A stretch of DNA of 64,000 nucleotides from Blastomussa wellsi (lineage: Eukaryota > Cnidaria > Anthozoa > Scleractinia > Plerogyridae). The stretch is from the NCBI GenBank assembly GCA_947652115.1, contig OX393565.1:6489881-6553880 (forward strand). Reading direction: 5' to 3'. Under the pieces are notes generated by a model. That model was not told where the DNA came from and ran no database searches. It saw nothing but the letters and a program-made list of their open reading frames with translations. The number at the start of each line of letters is the position of its first letter. Positions within the stretch are counted from its first letter, which is position 1. Shown piece after piece: positions 11,054-22,672 of the stretch. A program made the position numbers and the translations under genes.

Positions 11054-12486
11054 TGGCCTCCACAGACGAGACGATTAGTTATCGACAACTATTTTTTATC
11101 AAGAAGTAAATGTTATCGACAACCGAAAAACATCGTCCGTGAGATGAGTTGTCAACAACTAAGGGACTGTACAATAATTATCAGGAAGGGGGGGGAGGGG
11201 GGGGGGGGGTGGCCGAACAACTAGAGTTATCTAGCAAAAACTTAGACAGTACCCCGCTCCAAAACAAATAAAATAGTTCCCTCTGTTATATTAAAAATAA
11301 CGTCGCACACCCCTCCCACCACCCACCCACCCACACACACACACCCAGCGTACGCTTCCTTGTTGGATGTCGTCGTCTAGAACAAATAGTACCTCATATG
11401 AATGTTCAACAAAGCCATCCGTTTCGCAGTCATCTGAGTTGTTTTCGGAAGTAACTGTGTGAGAATTAGAGTCGTAATCGGAATCACTGGATAGGAGTTC
11501 TGTGTCACTGTCATTGGCACTATTTTTTTCCTTGTTTCGTGTTCCAGTATGCGAGAAATCAAGAGCATGTGCCACCAGGGCAGCCTTGCTTCCAGATACA
11601 TGAAGATTGTTCTTTTTTATTATTATTTATATTATATTTAAAAAAAATAATCTATCTACAGTTACATAACGTTACATTACATTACATTACACTGCATTAC
11701 GTGTGAAAACAAATGTTTTTCGTTTCAAATTTTCGTTTTCGGTTGACTCCATACGCAGGAGGTGATCGAAAAAAGGCAGCTTTCGTGGAACGTAGCGAGA
11801 GACGTCCTCACTCCTCCATTATCACGTGCTACTCATGAAGATTGTTCTGCTTAAGGTAGATCGTAATCTTAATTTAAGGTAGATCTTAATTAATTCAATA
11901 ATCGTTTAACATCTGTTCGTATTGATATTTGTTACAGTCTATCATGATGCCTGTATTGAGAATCTTTTTTTGCTATTAATTTTATTTACATTTCGAATAA
12001 AACTTAAGCCCCCCCCCCCCCCCCTCCGTCAAATGAGTGATTTTACTTTGAGCTCCCTATATTGGCAGCAATTTTATGTAATGCCCCCGCTCCCCTCTAG
12101 TTTTTCAGCTTCCACCCCCCCCCCCCCTCCTTATAATTATTACACAGTCCCTAAATGCGAAAATTGTAAGTTGTCGACATCTGAACAGATAGTTTTCCTT
12201 TTCAAAAAGGAAACTGAAACTGTTAGTTGTCGACAACGACATTATTGGCTGTTATTCCTGTTTTCTCCCGTGTGTGGAAATCATTGGTTTAGTTGTCGAC
12301 AACTATTGCAACTGAGCATGCGTACTGAACGTCAGTTTCCAAGCCCTCATTGGTCTGACTTAAGACATCGACAACTAACACCCCAGTTTGTGGAATGCTT
12401 GCATCGGACACAAATAGTTGTCGATAACATTTTATTATCCATAATAAATAGTTGTCGACAACTAAATGTCTAGTCTGTGGAGGCCA
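11054..12486. mobile_element. Non-autonomous TIR DNA transposon, Harbinger-like by target duplication
   Basis: The left end TGGCCTCCACAGAC (11,054) is inverted at the right end GTCTGTGGAGGCCA (12,486, with one mismatch). The arms continue to align for about 75 bp through TTAGTTRTCGACAACT and ATGTTATCGACAAC. TAA flanks both sides (11,051-11,053 and 12,487-12,489), which fits the 3-bp TWA target duplication of PIF/Harbinger elements. The interior has G and C tracts and repeated GTTGTCGACAAC-type palindromes in the subterminal regions. No transposase was found, so it is probably non-autonomous or internally deleted. Confidence 0.7.
11291..11575 (-). pseudogene. Acidic coding remnant inside the TIR element
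   Basis: A 94-codon minus-strand frame. Its first roughly 75 residues look protein-like: FSHTGTRNKEKNSANDSDTE, a Ser/Asp-rich acidic stretch, then EVLFVLDDD. The tail is low complexity from a GT-repeat. It may be a captured host exon or a remnant of the element's own second ORF; neither can be shown. It lies wholly within the TIRs at 11,054 and 12,486. Confidence 0.25.
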
Positions 12487-12510
12487 TAAGTTGTCGTGCA
12501 AGGAAAAATG

Positions 12511-12745
12511 GAAACTGCCGTAAAAGTACGGTGCCCCATGCTTGCCGACAGTTGGACGACTTACCAGGCGATGGTTTAGTTCAGTAACTGATACTCAGTA
12601 AGCGATGGCAACCGCCATTTAACTTAGAAACTGCAGTAAACGTGCGGTAACTCATGCTTGCCGACAGTTGAACGACTTATCAGTCGTGGTTTAGCTGAGT
12701 TACTGATGCTCAGTAACTGATGGCAACCATTTAACTTGAAAACAC
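12511..12745. repeat. Two tandem units of about 116 bp
   Basis: Unit 1 starts GAAACTGCCGTAAA (12,511) and unit 2 GAAACTGCAGTAAA (12,627). Both contain CATGCTTGCCGACAGTTG, ACGACTTA, GGTTTAG and TCAGTAA. The units start immediately after the TIR element and lead into the dispersed family copy A. Confidence 0.7.
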
Positions 12746-14070
12746 TTGATGACACGGCGTGTTTACTATGTTTTTGTCTTCCTTTCGTCGTCAAGTGCGC
12801 GGTGGAGACCGTTACGAAAAAAATAGAAACTGTTGTGGTCTGTTGGTTGTAAGAAGCACCGTACCTAACCTATTACCAAGCAAATATCTTAAGGGGGACG
12901 ATTCTACTTACAGCACATTTTAGTGTCGAGCCGGGTTATCAAAAACACCATTAGCATGTCACTAATTTGCCCGAGGCGATGTGATTATACCTGCACAAAC
13001 TTGGTCCAATGAATTTGACTTTTTATATAGGAAAGGCTCTTTCAAAAATTTGGAAGACGTGAACTTCAATTTCAAGCCTTTTGCGTTTGTCAAGCACATG
13101 GAACTCAACGGTTTACAGATTTTTACATAACATTAATTTCATAATTCACAAGTTCAAAATTCACAATGAAAACCGATAATATATTTAAATATAATTGAAC
13201 AACATAACTGGATTCTATATCCCCCGCTTATATTTGCAGCCAAATCGCATATTCTGATGCAAAACAATCTTAGAGGCGTTGTTTGAAATCGAAATTTTAT
13301 CACAATTTTATCAATTTCAGAAAAAAAGGGGCTTACCTCGGTGTAAAATCCTGTGACTTTTTTCTTTGCTTTTGACCTATTGTTTTTCTGTTCTATATTG
13401 GTTTGAGTTCTTTTGTTGTTCTTTGTTTTACGTCACTCGTGAGTTTCACAGGTTTTTACACCGAGGATGAGCCAGAAAAAGACGTTGACGAACATCCTTC
13501 GTTGTTAAGGTTGTCACAACGTTTTGAACAAAAATTGTCGTAAATTTTCGTAGTTTTCTTCCATACATATCTGCATGGTTTAAATAATTTCTTTAAATAT
13601 ATATATATAATTAGACGTTTTGTAGTAGAGCCCGTAGGGCGAGTCAAAATACAAGCGATAAGACACAGCAAAACGTGTAATAGGAAATTTATTATCCAAC
13701 ACGTACGCGCCAAATTGTTATATTCGTACGGGCGAGTTTCTAATCTGTTCTCTGCGAGAGTACAAATACCGAGTGATATTTGTACTCGTTTTGGGTGTTA
13801 TTTTTACGTTACGATGCACAGTTGGATAATTTCAAGGGTTATTGGTATCAAAGACCAGTACAATGGATCAAATGTCCTGCACACATACGCACGTCAAGGA
13901 AAACTGTCGAAGTTATAACATTTTCCGTGAAAGTTGCTGCCAACATGTTCGTAATCAAGTGCCACTTGGGCTTCTTTGATTTGGCAAATACAGTTTTATT
14001 CATTTGTGATGTATTTTGATGTTGCTGACAATAAATGCTTTGAAACCGTCGTTAAAATCCAGGCTAACGA
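12746..14070 (+). repeat. Dispersed repeat family, copy A
   Basis: Blocks of this segment recur in the same order elsewhere. CCCGAGGCGATGTGATTAT (12,970) and ACTGGATTC (13,208) match 17,228 and 17,432 (copy B) and the reverse strand near 49,240 and 48,990 (copy C). GACGAACATCCTTCGTTG (13,489) matches 17,545 and, reversed, 50,320. ACAATAAATGCTTTGAAA (14,027) matches 53,259 and, reversed, 47,755. The translated 3' block (reverse frame with KAFIV) is related among copies A, C and E, so the element may once have coded for protein. Confidence 0.6.
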
Positions 14071-16079
14071 GATGCGCATTTCCCTCTCGTAAACTATACA
14101 TGCCATTTCAGTAACACTAAGAATTTTTTTTTGCTTTCGTATTTTTTTTTTCATTCACACAAAAGAAAAATTGCTAGTTAACAACCGGAATCCGGCCAAC
14201 TCCGAACTTCTGGCATGTCAGCATCACTTATCTCCCCACCACATGTACACTACCAGGTTGTTCCGCCAAATCCCCTCATAATTCAATTGCGTGGGATGAC
14301 TGCGTCCAAATTTCGGCCGAGGTTTTCTTTTTTTTCGTCGTCACAAATTCCATAACCTGTGGGACTACTTGGCGCGGCGAACGTTTACGCTGGATGAGAA
14401 TTTAAGGGACTGATTACATAACGATTTTTAAATATCATTTTCAGGCCGGGCTGACAACTCTTTTCATGTAATCGTAAACGCCATGTTAGGAGATTCTTTC
14501 TAGAAGCCGAGGTTCCACCTGGGCTGAAATTCACCATGTAATCAGGCCGAGCTTTGATATTTCACAGATATTTTTCATTGGGCTATCGAGAAGCCTTGCA
14601 CATTTTATTTACCATAAATGTTCATCGAATTTAGGCATATCGACACAAAAGAAATTCTCCATAAATTTGCTTCAAAAGCTTCCACCCCCTCGAAATTTCG
14701 GCAATATTTCTGCAAAGCCCCATATATTAATTTTGCAAAACACAATTATTTCTTTATTGAACATTATAGCCGGAACAACAGAGGGCCTTAAATATTTTAA
14801 CTCTTGAAAACGCCTTTGTAATTTGAGAAATTTCGTTGGGCCTAGTCACAGCCAGAGCTGGAAATTCAACTTTTTAAGAGGATTTGCTTTTGAAAGCGAA
14901 GTTAAAACCTCTACCGAAAGGCTGAAATTTGGCTTGAATTCAGCTTGAATTCAAACCCACTTTGAGTGTTATTTTCTGAATAATTTTAGACTAAATAAAT
15001 AAGCAAATTTATGAAAATAGAAAGGAAACGGTTGTGGTTGGCCACTTAAACTTTGGGCAGCCATTTGAAACATCTGGCGTAAACGCCTTTCAGTCAGTGG
15101 GCTTCTTGCTCGATTTCAAATGCATTACATTCTCAATGATGTGACTGGTGCAAAGTTTTGTTGCGCACACCGTATTAAACACCGTTAAAACAGATTTCAT
15201 TGAATTTGATTTCTTCTTACAAAAGGAAAGTTCTGACGTCTATCTCGCCATATACGAAGGTGGTATTTTCTCGGTTCTATTAAAATTAGTTTATTTCTAT
15301 GCCCCGTTACAAATAAAAATTTAAAATTTCTAGACTACATTACAGGTAAATTTGATTTAATGATTTGTGGGCACGATACTTGAATACGGCCTTAGCAAAA
15401 TGCTACCAAAGCCATCCATGTTAAATAGCGTTTTGGGGGATTTTTATTTTGGCATCTGCCAAGTTTGCCTTTGATTAGAGATCGATATTAACGTTTCGAA
15501 GATAAGAATTTTTCCCCCCCTGATCACGATGCAGACTAAATAAATGCCATTTGCACTAATCTAAACCGAATTCAAGCCAACTTTGGTTGTTTGCAAACAC
15601 AATGAAAAATTTGATAATACATCTAAATATAGCTTTGGTTGTCACCTACTTTTGAACAACTTGATTGGCAAAAGACCGTCGAGGTTTAAGAAGGAATCCG
15701 TTAGGACTTCGAGCATTTATTGGTCAAAATTATGTACCAAAATTATTTACACCTTATTGCAAGCTTTTGTGGTACTACTTCAAATATATTATCAAAAGAA
15801 ATATTTTCTAACAACACCAGACATGGAAAACAAATTTCGAAGTTCCACTATAATTCCACTGAATCGCTTAAAGACGATTTACCTATAGCTTGTGATCTTT
15901 AGAATTCATTTTCTCGGGCTCTGATAAGAAATTATTGTCAGTGTTATCACGGATAATTACTTACATTTTTACATTATATTAAGGGTAAAAATAACGCAAT
16001 ATGATTTAAATTATTCTGGTACTCGATTTTTGTCCAACTTAAATAAATATTACTCAATTTCCTGATGAATTCCGTCTTA
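14071..16079. other. No gene recognised
   Basis: AT-rich sequence. The 101-codon plus-strand frame at 15,583-15,888 has no domain, no splice context and no second copy, so it is not called. Parts of this stretch may belong to the dispersed family that flanks it on both sides (copies A and B). Confidence 0.45.
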
Positions 16080-16546
16080 ATTTGTTATGCAAGGAAAAAG
16101 ACATAGTTATAATGGCAGCTAACGTAAATTATATAAAGGAAAGTCAATAAGGGTTTGTAGACAATTGGACGCCTCATCAGGCAGGAGCCGATTAAACCAA
16201 AGTAAACAATTATGTAAAATGGAACAAAGTTCATCCTAATGTTTCCATTTTCCTTTCATCGTCTAGTGCTGTTCAGGATTTTTTTTGCAGTGGCAGCTTA
16301 ATTAGCTGATGTTTGCCGCGGAGACTGTTACGATAAAAAGATACTGTTTGGGTCTGCTGATCACAAACGGAAGGCAAATTTCTAATAGAAGGCTACAGAA
16401 AAAAGGAGCAAAAGTTAAAATTTAGAGTTGCCTAACCGGATGCCAAGCAAATATCGTAAGGGAGACGTTTCTTCTTACTGCCGATTTCGGTGCCGCGTCA
16501 GTGCAGACCCGGATTTTTCAAACATCACTCGCCAGTCGATCATTGA

Positions 16547-17217
16547 GGGTCCCATATACCTCCGCAAAATCGAATCACGTAAAAATGGTTGCTTTTTAAT
16601 TCACGCTTCACGAGTAATAACCAAACTGATTTAATGAGCAGTACAATAGCTCTGCACGTACGTTACAATTCTTTGTACATTTCTTTGCCGTCCTCTCCAA
16701 AACAACAACGTGAATTGACAAAATTCTGAGTACTTTGGTGAACGTGAACCCCGACGGTTAAATTTACGTTTTTTTTCTGTTCGAAAACAAACGTCATCCT
16801 TATTTCTTCTACAATAGCTACGTTTGAAAGCGATAGATACACCGAATACATCAAGGCAATAAGTAGATTCGTACGCAGAATATAATTAAATTCATTTTTA
16901 ACCAGGCGTCGTCCTCGCCGCCGTCGTCACTGCTTAAGCTCACCTTTATTGCACTCGGAAGACGGAAGAAATTTGATTTAAGCCGGCGTAGCAGAAGCTT
17001 CCTCCTTTCAAAACTGAACTACAGGGTTTGAAACAAAGAAGTAATTTTACACTGGAAGAATCAGAAATTAAGTCACACAAAACAAGACGTAATTCAAACA
17101 CACGTGAAAAGTTCTTAAAATCGGGAATCACCTATCACGAAAAAAAACACTGAAATCGCATTTCACGGGAAAATGAATAGTTCTAATCACGCTTCACGTA
17201 CAAAGTATATTGGACCC
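16547..17217. mobile_element. Small TIR element inserted in repeat copy B
   Basis: GGGTCCCATATAC at 16,547 is inverted at 17,205-17,217 (GTATATTGGACCC), 12 of 13 matching. The segment interrupts sequence that is continuous in copy A at about 12,950. No clean target duplication is visible, so the boundaries are approximate. Confidence 0.45.
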
Positions 17218-17582
17218 TATTATTCGCCCAAGGCGATCGCGATATCCCTGCACACACCTGGTCAAATTTAAGATTTTCATAAAGCAAACGTTTTTTAAAA
17301 AAAGTTGAAAGACGTTAACTTTAATTTGTCAATTGATGAAACCAAATGGTTTACAGATCTTGCATAAAATTAATTTATTTTAATGTATAGCCTTGCTTGC
17401 CATCTTGTTCTTTGTTGATTTGAACAACAAAACTGGATTCCATATTCTTCAATTATTTTACCAGTCAAATCAAATATTGTGATGCGAAATAATCAGTATA
17501 GGCCGTGTTAGAGATAGAAATTTTATCCATTTGACAAAAATATGTTGACAAACATCGCTCGTTGTCAAGGGCTTCAATTTGT

Positions 17583-17667
17583 GCGAGCAGTCTCCATTTT
17601 GCTCCAAAATCCGTAGCGAAAGCGAAAATTTCGCTACGGATTTTGGACCAAAATGGAGACTGCTCGC
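17583..17667. repeat. 38-bp-arm hairpin
   Basis: The arms 17,583-17,620 and 17,630-17,667 are inverted copies: GCGAGCAGTCTCCATTTTG against CAAAATGGAGACTGCTCGC at the outer ends, and CCGTAGCGAA against TTCGCTACGG at the loop, with at most one or two differences. The loop is 9 nt. It is probably a small fold-back element, or could be transcribed as a hairpin RNA. Confidence 0.8.
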
Positions 17668-18414
17668 AGTCTAAAGAACTTGTTGAATGGAAAAAATCGT
17701 AAATTTTCTTAGCATTTTGCAGACGAAACAAGTTTAACTTTTAAATTAATTTATTGTAATCTTTGGTTTAATTAAAACAACTTGGGTGCGAATTTGAAGT
17801 TTAATTATCACTTACAGTTGTGCTGTATGCATATGCAGGTCGAAGAAAAATATCCAAGTGAAAACGTTTTCCATAAAGAAGCTGACACTAAGTTCGTGAG
17901 TGCCTCTTGCCAGCTATTTTTGATCTTGCCGTTTCTGGGCTATCGATGATTGAAAGCAAGAGATTCTACTTTCTGACTCTACGAGTGAAGTACCGATTGA
18001 AATATCTAATTTTTGAGCATTAAGATCAGTTTTTAGTTTTAAAATGGTTTGTTATTTTCTTGTGACGTTATCTTATGGTTTGATGAGTGTCAGGCTTGTT
18101 ATGCGCATATTTGCAGAGCCATCACCCATCGATATTCTTATAAAACCAGCTTTTATCTTTACGGGGTCGTCTAGTCACAAACCGACAGGTTTTTATAATG
18201 CAGGTATACCAAGTTCGCTGGGTTCACGAAGTAAAACATAGGCATGCAATGCGTACAAGAGTTATTTCATTCAATCAATCACTATTCCTGTCATACTCCT
18301 GGTTCTTCCAGACGGATCAAAAAAGAAGAAGACATCGTTCAAGGAGTTGGGCATGTATTTTGAAAGGATCCCTTGAACTAGTGAAATATCATTTTTTTTT
18401 TCATTTTTCAAGAC

Positions 18415-18741
18415 TAGAAACGACGTAGATAATTCAAGTGTTACAGGGCAGGACGTTCTCGTGCATATCATTAACGAAATTAAAACTGTTTCAGGTGTTA
18501 TTGTCACGACCAATAGAAAGACAGCATTTGTACGTACCCCGCCTCTCGCTTGACTAGAAGCGACGTGGATAACTCAAGTGTTAGATAGCAGGACTTTCTT
18601 TGACCAATCGCAAAGCCACTACCGATCATTTGGGAAAATTTCAATACAATCAACCACGTACATCATGGAGGTGTCATTGTCACGACCAATAGAAAGACAG
18701 TATTTCTACACATCTCGCCCCTCGCTTGTCTTTATTAACAG
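18415..18741 (+). promoter_or_regulatory. Upstream region of gene A, internally duplicated
   Basis: The segment GACTAGAAGCGACGTGGATA through CACGACCAATAGAAAGACAG occurs twice in tandem (about 18,412-18,545 and 18,549-18,720). A diverged copy lies upstream of gene B (51,225-51,440). CCAAT-like GACCAATAGAAAG is kept in all copies, and a TTTATTAACAG motif sits just before the first exon (gene B has TTTATATATTAACAG there). The promoter role is inferred from position and conservation. Confidence 0.5.
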
Positions 18742-18781
18742 TCTTATTTTAAGTTAGGCTATCTTTTCCAGTGGAAGCCAG
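18742..18781 (+). other. Gene A 5' untranslated exon 1 (candidate)
   Basis: AAGTTAGGCTATCTTTTCCA leads to GAAGCCAG and a donor GTAGGA at 18,782. Gene B has the same sequence and donor at 51,450-51,479 followed by GTAGGATGGG. The transcription start is not determined; the left boundary is a guess. Confidence 0.5.
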
Positions 18782-18858
18782 GTAGGATGGATTTAATACG
18801 AAATATATTCTCAAATTCAATTCAATGAATCACTCACTATTTCATTTATTTCTCGTAG

Positions 18859-18910
18859 GTTTCAAATACTTGAGTTTACAGGCCTAAACGACGTACTAAG
18901 AGCCACCAAG
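18859..18910 (+). other. Gene A 5' untranslated exon 2 (candidate)
   Basis: Acceptor TTTCTCGTAG, exon starting GTTTCAAATACTTGAGTTTA and ending CCACCAAG, donor GTATGA. The paralogous exon at 51,556-51,597 has the same start, an ending AACCAAG and donor GTAAGA. Conservation of both splice sites between copies supports it. No start codon precedes the signal-peptide exon in frame. Confidence 0.55.
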
Positions 18911-19369
18911 GTATGAAAAACTCCTCAATCTCACAAACAAATATTTTGTTTCAGTGCATTTCACCTTTTCATGATTATATTTTTGCATGGTTGGCAAACT
19001 AAGCTTGCTACAGACCTTTTTTGAAAGTGTAAAAAGCCCAAAGCGCTTATTAGAAAAGCCTGTTTGAGGATGGGGTGATATTAGTGGTGTTCTCAGTCAT
19101 GCAATATCGAGTTCGTCAGTTTTATGGTGCCATTTTGTTCGTATCCATGGATGTTCTCATGGTTGCTCTTTTAAGTATCACTCTTTGTCGTGACATCACA
19201 CATTGTTATTAATATGCCAAACATAACCTAATTGGCTGTTGAAACAATGACTTCGTTTTGCTCCGTGGTTGGCAAATTTGAATATCAAAATGAATGTTAC
19301 GTCAATATTTGCAAAAAAAAGTAACATATCGCTATACAATGTTGGTTTTACCTAGCATCTCTCCGCCCA

Positions 19370-19520
19370 CGTGTATAAGGGGATGCCGCGAACTTACTGC
19401 ATGGTAGTCCAAGCGATTGACTAGCATCCCATCCAGGGGGGAGTAGAAATACTTTATTTTGCTTCATGCTAAGGAAGCCGGGATAAGCTCTGGCCTGATG
19501 AGCCACTGGTCTCGTACGAA
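19370..19520. repeat. Probable dispersed repeat fragment
   Basis: Locally GC-richer sequence containing GGGATGCCGCGAAC, GCATCCCATCCAGGGGG and GGGATAAGCTCTGGCCTGAT, unlike its AT-rich surroundings. It looks like the end of a SINE or LINE, but no second copy is in the window to prove this. Confidence 0.3.
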
Positions 19521-20052
19521 GACTTAACGTTTATCTACCTTTTTTTTTCCACTGCATGTTTGAGTTCTTTGTTCTTGTCAGACGTTTAATTTTTTACGGT
19601 GAGCGGCAAAAAATCAATTGATTGCTGATTGTCGTTATGCGTTTTTGCGTTTTTTTCCATTTCCCGCAGAGATTAATTTAAGAATTAGATAAAAAGGTAA
19701 CAAAATGGAAAGCAAGCTCGCGCTGTTGGTTCTCGAGAATAAGCAACAAATTGCATCCAAACGGGTCTCTTTTAAAGAGAAAATCATCACCTTTGTGTTT
19801 CTAAAAGATGAATATTAGTCCTGGGTGAGTAATTGCCGTCTTAGGTCAAGACACTGCGAGTGGCTTAAACTTTGCAACGATGTTGTGAAAAAAACAACAA
19901 ACCTAAAGAACATATCACTGCTGTCCCCAAGAAGGAAATGTTCGTTGTTTTACCTTATCTAGAAATTCAAATTAAGATATTCACACAACAGTTCAAATCA
20001 TGTGCCCACAGGTTCTATGATTGTTTTATCCTTAAAATTATTTTCTGAAACA

Positions 20053-20080
20053 CTCAAATCTCAAATCTCAAATCTCAAAT
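20053..20080. repeat. Heptamer TCAAATC, four units
   Basis: Four consecutive TCAAATC units are followed by TTTATTTAATCA. Short tandem tails of this type are common at the ends of non-LTR elements, which is a possible origin. Confidence 0.8.
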
Positions 20081-20979
20081 CTTTATTTAATCACGGTTAA
20101 AAATTCATCAGGTTTGTTACATATAAAATTAAACTACAAACAATATTTATAATAGTAAATACATATCTAAAAAAGTGTCTTAGTAGGATTAAGTCTGTTT
20201 CCCCTATAAGGACAGACTCAGCCGTTCCCTTATGTCGAAGGTTGTGTAGAAAGCCAGTTGCTGGGATTGTGTCATATCGAACTGTTATCGAACTCACGGT
20301 CATATTGAGTGAACAATGAACGCTTAGTCCGAAAGTAGAATGCGATTATTTATTCAATTAGGTTGGAATGTTAAGTTGTGATTTCGACATTTAAGATTAT
20401 AGTTATAAGTCATATATTCATTAGCGTGTGTCCATCAACCAGGAACGAGAGCAATAAAGTATCATTAATACCAATACGAAAGATTGTAACGCCTTTTACA
20501 TTGGCCTGCTATAATATACGTATTTTCTAAAGGTATTCGCATGACCAGCGAGCCTCATTAGAACCGCGCGATAACAAAGACAACATTGAGAGCGTTTTAT
20601 CACTCCCTCAATAATTAAAGAATGTTTTTTTACTTTACCGGAGGACTGAGTTACAATTACTGTGGAAACATAAAGCTTTTTTTCAATTCACAACCCTTGC
20701 ACAGCAGGCAATTTATTTGTTTCGGTTTAAAAGCGTCCACATTTTTGTGTAGAAGCGGAATATAACTAAGTATTAGTTTTAGTGTAGGTGTAATTTTATC
20801 CAAATTCTGGTCATTAACTTATAATTAAATTCTAATTAAATTTCATTACGAGGTAATGTGTTTTCTTCTACAGCACGCTCAGTGGGCATGCAGTTTTTAT
20901 TTGTAATATGTCAGTAAAACCGGACTAGGCAAATGCAAATGAGTTAAATAACCCCGATTTGGTGTTTCGTCAAAACTAT

Positions 20980-21215
20980 AAATCAGTAGTGGCAAATCCA
21001 ATACAACCAATCGCTTTCTTGAAGTGGCTTCATGACCTATAGGAAGACAGTATTTCTTCAAAATTCACCTCTGATTTGGTACGTTTAATAGCAGTGCTCA
21101 CGTTCAGTTTTCCCGTATCTTTGCCAAAGGAAGGCCAGTTAGGATGTGTTTGATGCGAAATGAATTGTCCAAATTAACGCAACCCTGATTGTTTCCATTC
21201 ATTCGTTGCAGAGTT
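20980..21215 (+). other. Third, decayed copy of the gene A/B promoter and 5' exons
   Basis: The segment keeps AATCCAATACAACCAATCGC, GACCTATAGGAAGACAGTATTTCTTC, a GGAAGGCCAG exon-1 end and an acceptor CGTTGCAG, all in the same order as 18,640-18,860 and 51,340-51,556. The donor after exon 1 reads TTAGGA instead of GTAGGA, so splicing there is probably lost. It may be a leftover of an extra tandem copy or an old alternative promoter within gene A. Confidence 0.5.
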
Positions 21216-21418
21216 CGATATAAGAAGTTAGAAAGAAAACACCATTTGGTACTTTCCACGAACTAAATTTGCTACGGCCTTTTTGTTAAAAGTATGTTGA
21301 TTTCAAACCATTGTTACTCAATGTCGGTCAAAATGTTGTTAATTGTCACACTTTTAACGATTTTAGTTTTCCTGTTTTAGCTCCACAAATAAGAATGATT
21401 TTTACCTTAGCATTTGTA

Positions 21419-22566
21419 CAGTATGTTGCCCTATTTCCGGACACTTTTTGCATAAACCGTAATATCTTACCTCAAGACAAAGCAAACAAGCTGAAATTCA
21501 GCCACAGGTTAGCTTCCATTTCTGGTACGTAGGTCGTAAAGTTTCATCGCCTGAAGCTCTTTCGATTCTTTTTAATTTTGGAAAGAGTTCGTCGAGTTGG
21601 ATGCCCTATTTCCGGATGATCGTTACAAGATATTAAAATACTCCGCTTTTCTTGGGAACATTCTTCTCCTTCGTGGCAAAATATATCTTATAAAAGTTGA
21701 ATAAAGAAACATTCATTTAAAAGATTTCTTTTTGTCCGAAATTGAAAGCTTTTTCTTTCGATTATTGAGCAAAGAAGTCGTCAATGTTTTGAAACCACTC
21801 AAGCCGACATATTGATTTGTATCACGGCAAGACGGGGAAGACTGGCGACTGATTTATTAAATAGTGGACTGGACTTGGAAAACAACATGCATGTATTTTT
21901 TTTTTCCAAATAATTATTTCAGGTGAGTTGAAATTTCGAAAGGCAGTGATAACAACGCTTTTCTTTCAAGAACCCTTCGATAACACTGCATTTAAAACAG
22001 AAACTAGTTTGCTATCATTAGGTGTCCGGAAATAGGAACACCTCACCAAAAATGCAAATAAACTCTTTTGCGGTCAAGTTCAAAGATTCGAAACTGAAAA
22101 TAAAAAAATCTTATATGCTGACAAACCTAGTCCTTTAAACTTTACTTATGTCCAAAAAAAAGTTTAATCTGTTTCTCATTTTGCGAGAACAGACCGCTTA
22201 ACTGTATATAGGTAATTCAACGCGAGCTAAAAATCACATTTAAGAAGAAACAAATTTTAACTACCATGACTGAAAACTCTCGCGTATTACGCGACTAGCT
22301 ACCAGTCCTCCTCGCAAAAAAAAGCAAACGTCCCCACCCTTGGGCCCTGATTCTAAGTCAAACTCCTGAGGGTGGGGAGGGCAAAGAGGTCAAATGCCCC
22401 ACATATGCCCGGGGTCCCCCCCCTCGGGCTTAACATTGATAGGTGCATAACCGGAATGTGGCTCAGCCACGAAAGTATCAAACGAAAGCTGACTAGTCGA
22501 TAAGTGTTTGGAACATATCGATCGGAATCGTTAAGTCGAAGTGTCCGGAAATAGGGTAACATACTG
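21419..22566. mobile_element. Pogo/Tc1-mariner-like TIR element, non-autonomous
   Basis: CAGTATGTTGCCCTATTTCC (21,419) is inverted at the right end, GGAAATAGGGTAACATACTG (22,566), with one mismatch over about 28 bp including GGACAC. TA flanks both ends (21,417-21,418 and 22,567-22,568), the target duplication of the Tc1/mariner/pogo superfamily, whose ends commonly begin CAGT. Extra copies of CCCTATTTCCGG lie inside at 21,604 and, inverted, at 22,021. No DDE transposase frame is visible. It lies in a 5' intron of gene A. Confidence 0.7.
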
Positions 22567-22601
22567 TATCTTGAAAGACGAGTTTATCAACATGACACTG
22601 A

Positions 22602-22672
22602 GTCCCCGACAGGAATCGAACCCATGACCTCCCGAAACCGGGCGGGCGCTCTATCCACTGAGCTACGAGAAC
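22602..22672 (-). repeat. tRNA-like sequence (SINE head or tRNA pseudogene)
   Basis: On the minus strand it folds as a tRNA-like: acceptor arm GTTCTCG pairs with CGGGGAC, then TA, a GCTC/GAGC D arm with loop AGTGGATA, and a T arm ATGGG-TTCGATT-CCTGT. The anticodon stem CCCGC/CGGGA has three mismatches and position 33 is C instead of U. It is followed by repeated non-tRNA sequence (AAAGACGAGTTWATCAACATG at 22,573 and 22,815). This favours a tRNA-derived SINE over a working tRNA gene. Confidence 0.55.

Larger units (their letters stand above)
16080..17960 (+). repeat. Dispersed repeat family, copy B
   Basis: Matches copy A in order: the GGACG/CATCAGGCAGG segment (16,165), CCAAGCAAATATCGTAAGGG (16,443), GCCCAAGGCGATCG (17,226), ACTGGATTCC (17,432), and the GACAAACATCGCTCGTTGTC block (17,547). 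It is interrupted at 16,547-17,217 by a TIR element and at 17,583-17,667 by a perfect-looking hairpin. Confidence 0.6.

Noticed and set aside
11922..12473. 183-codon plus-strand open frame
   Set aside because: It lies across two poly-C tracts and the palindromes of the TIR element; proline runs come from the C tracts and there is no domain.
22602..22672. Functional tRNA gene
   Set aside because: The acceptor, D and T arms fold, but the anticodon stem is mismatched and base 33 is C; flanking sequence is repeated as in a SINE.
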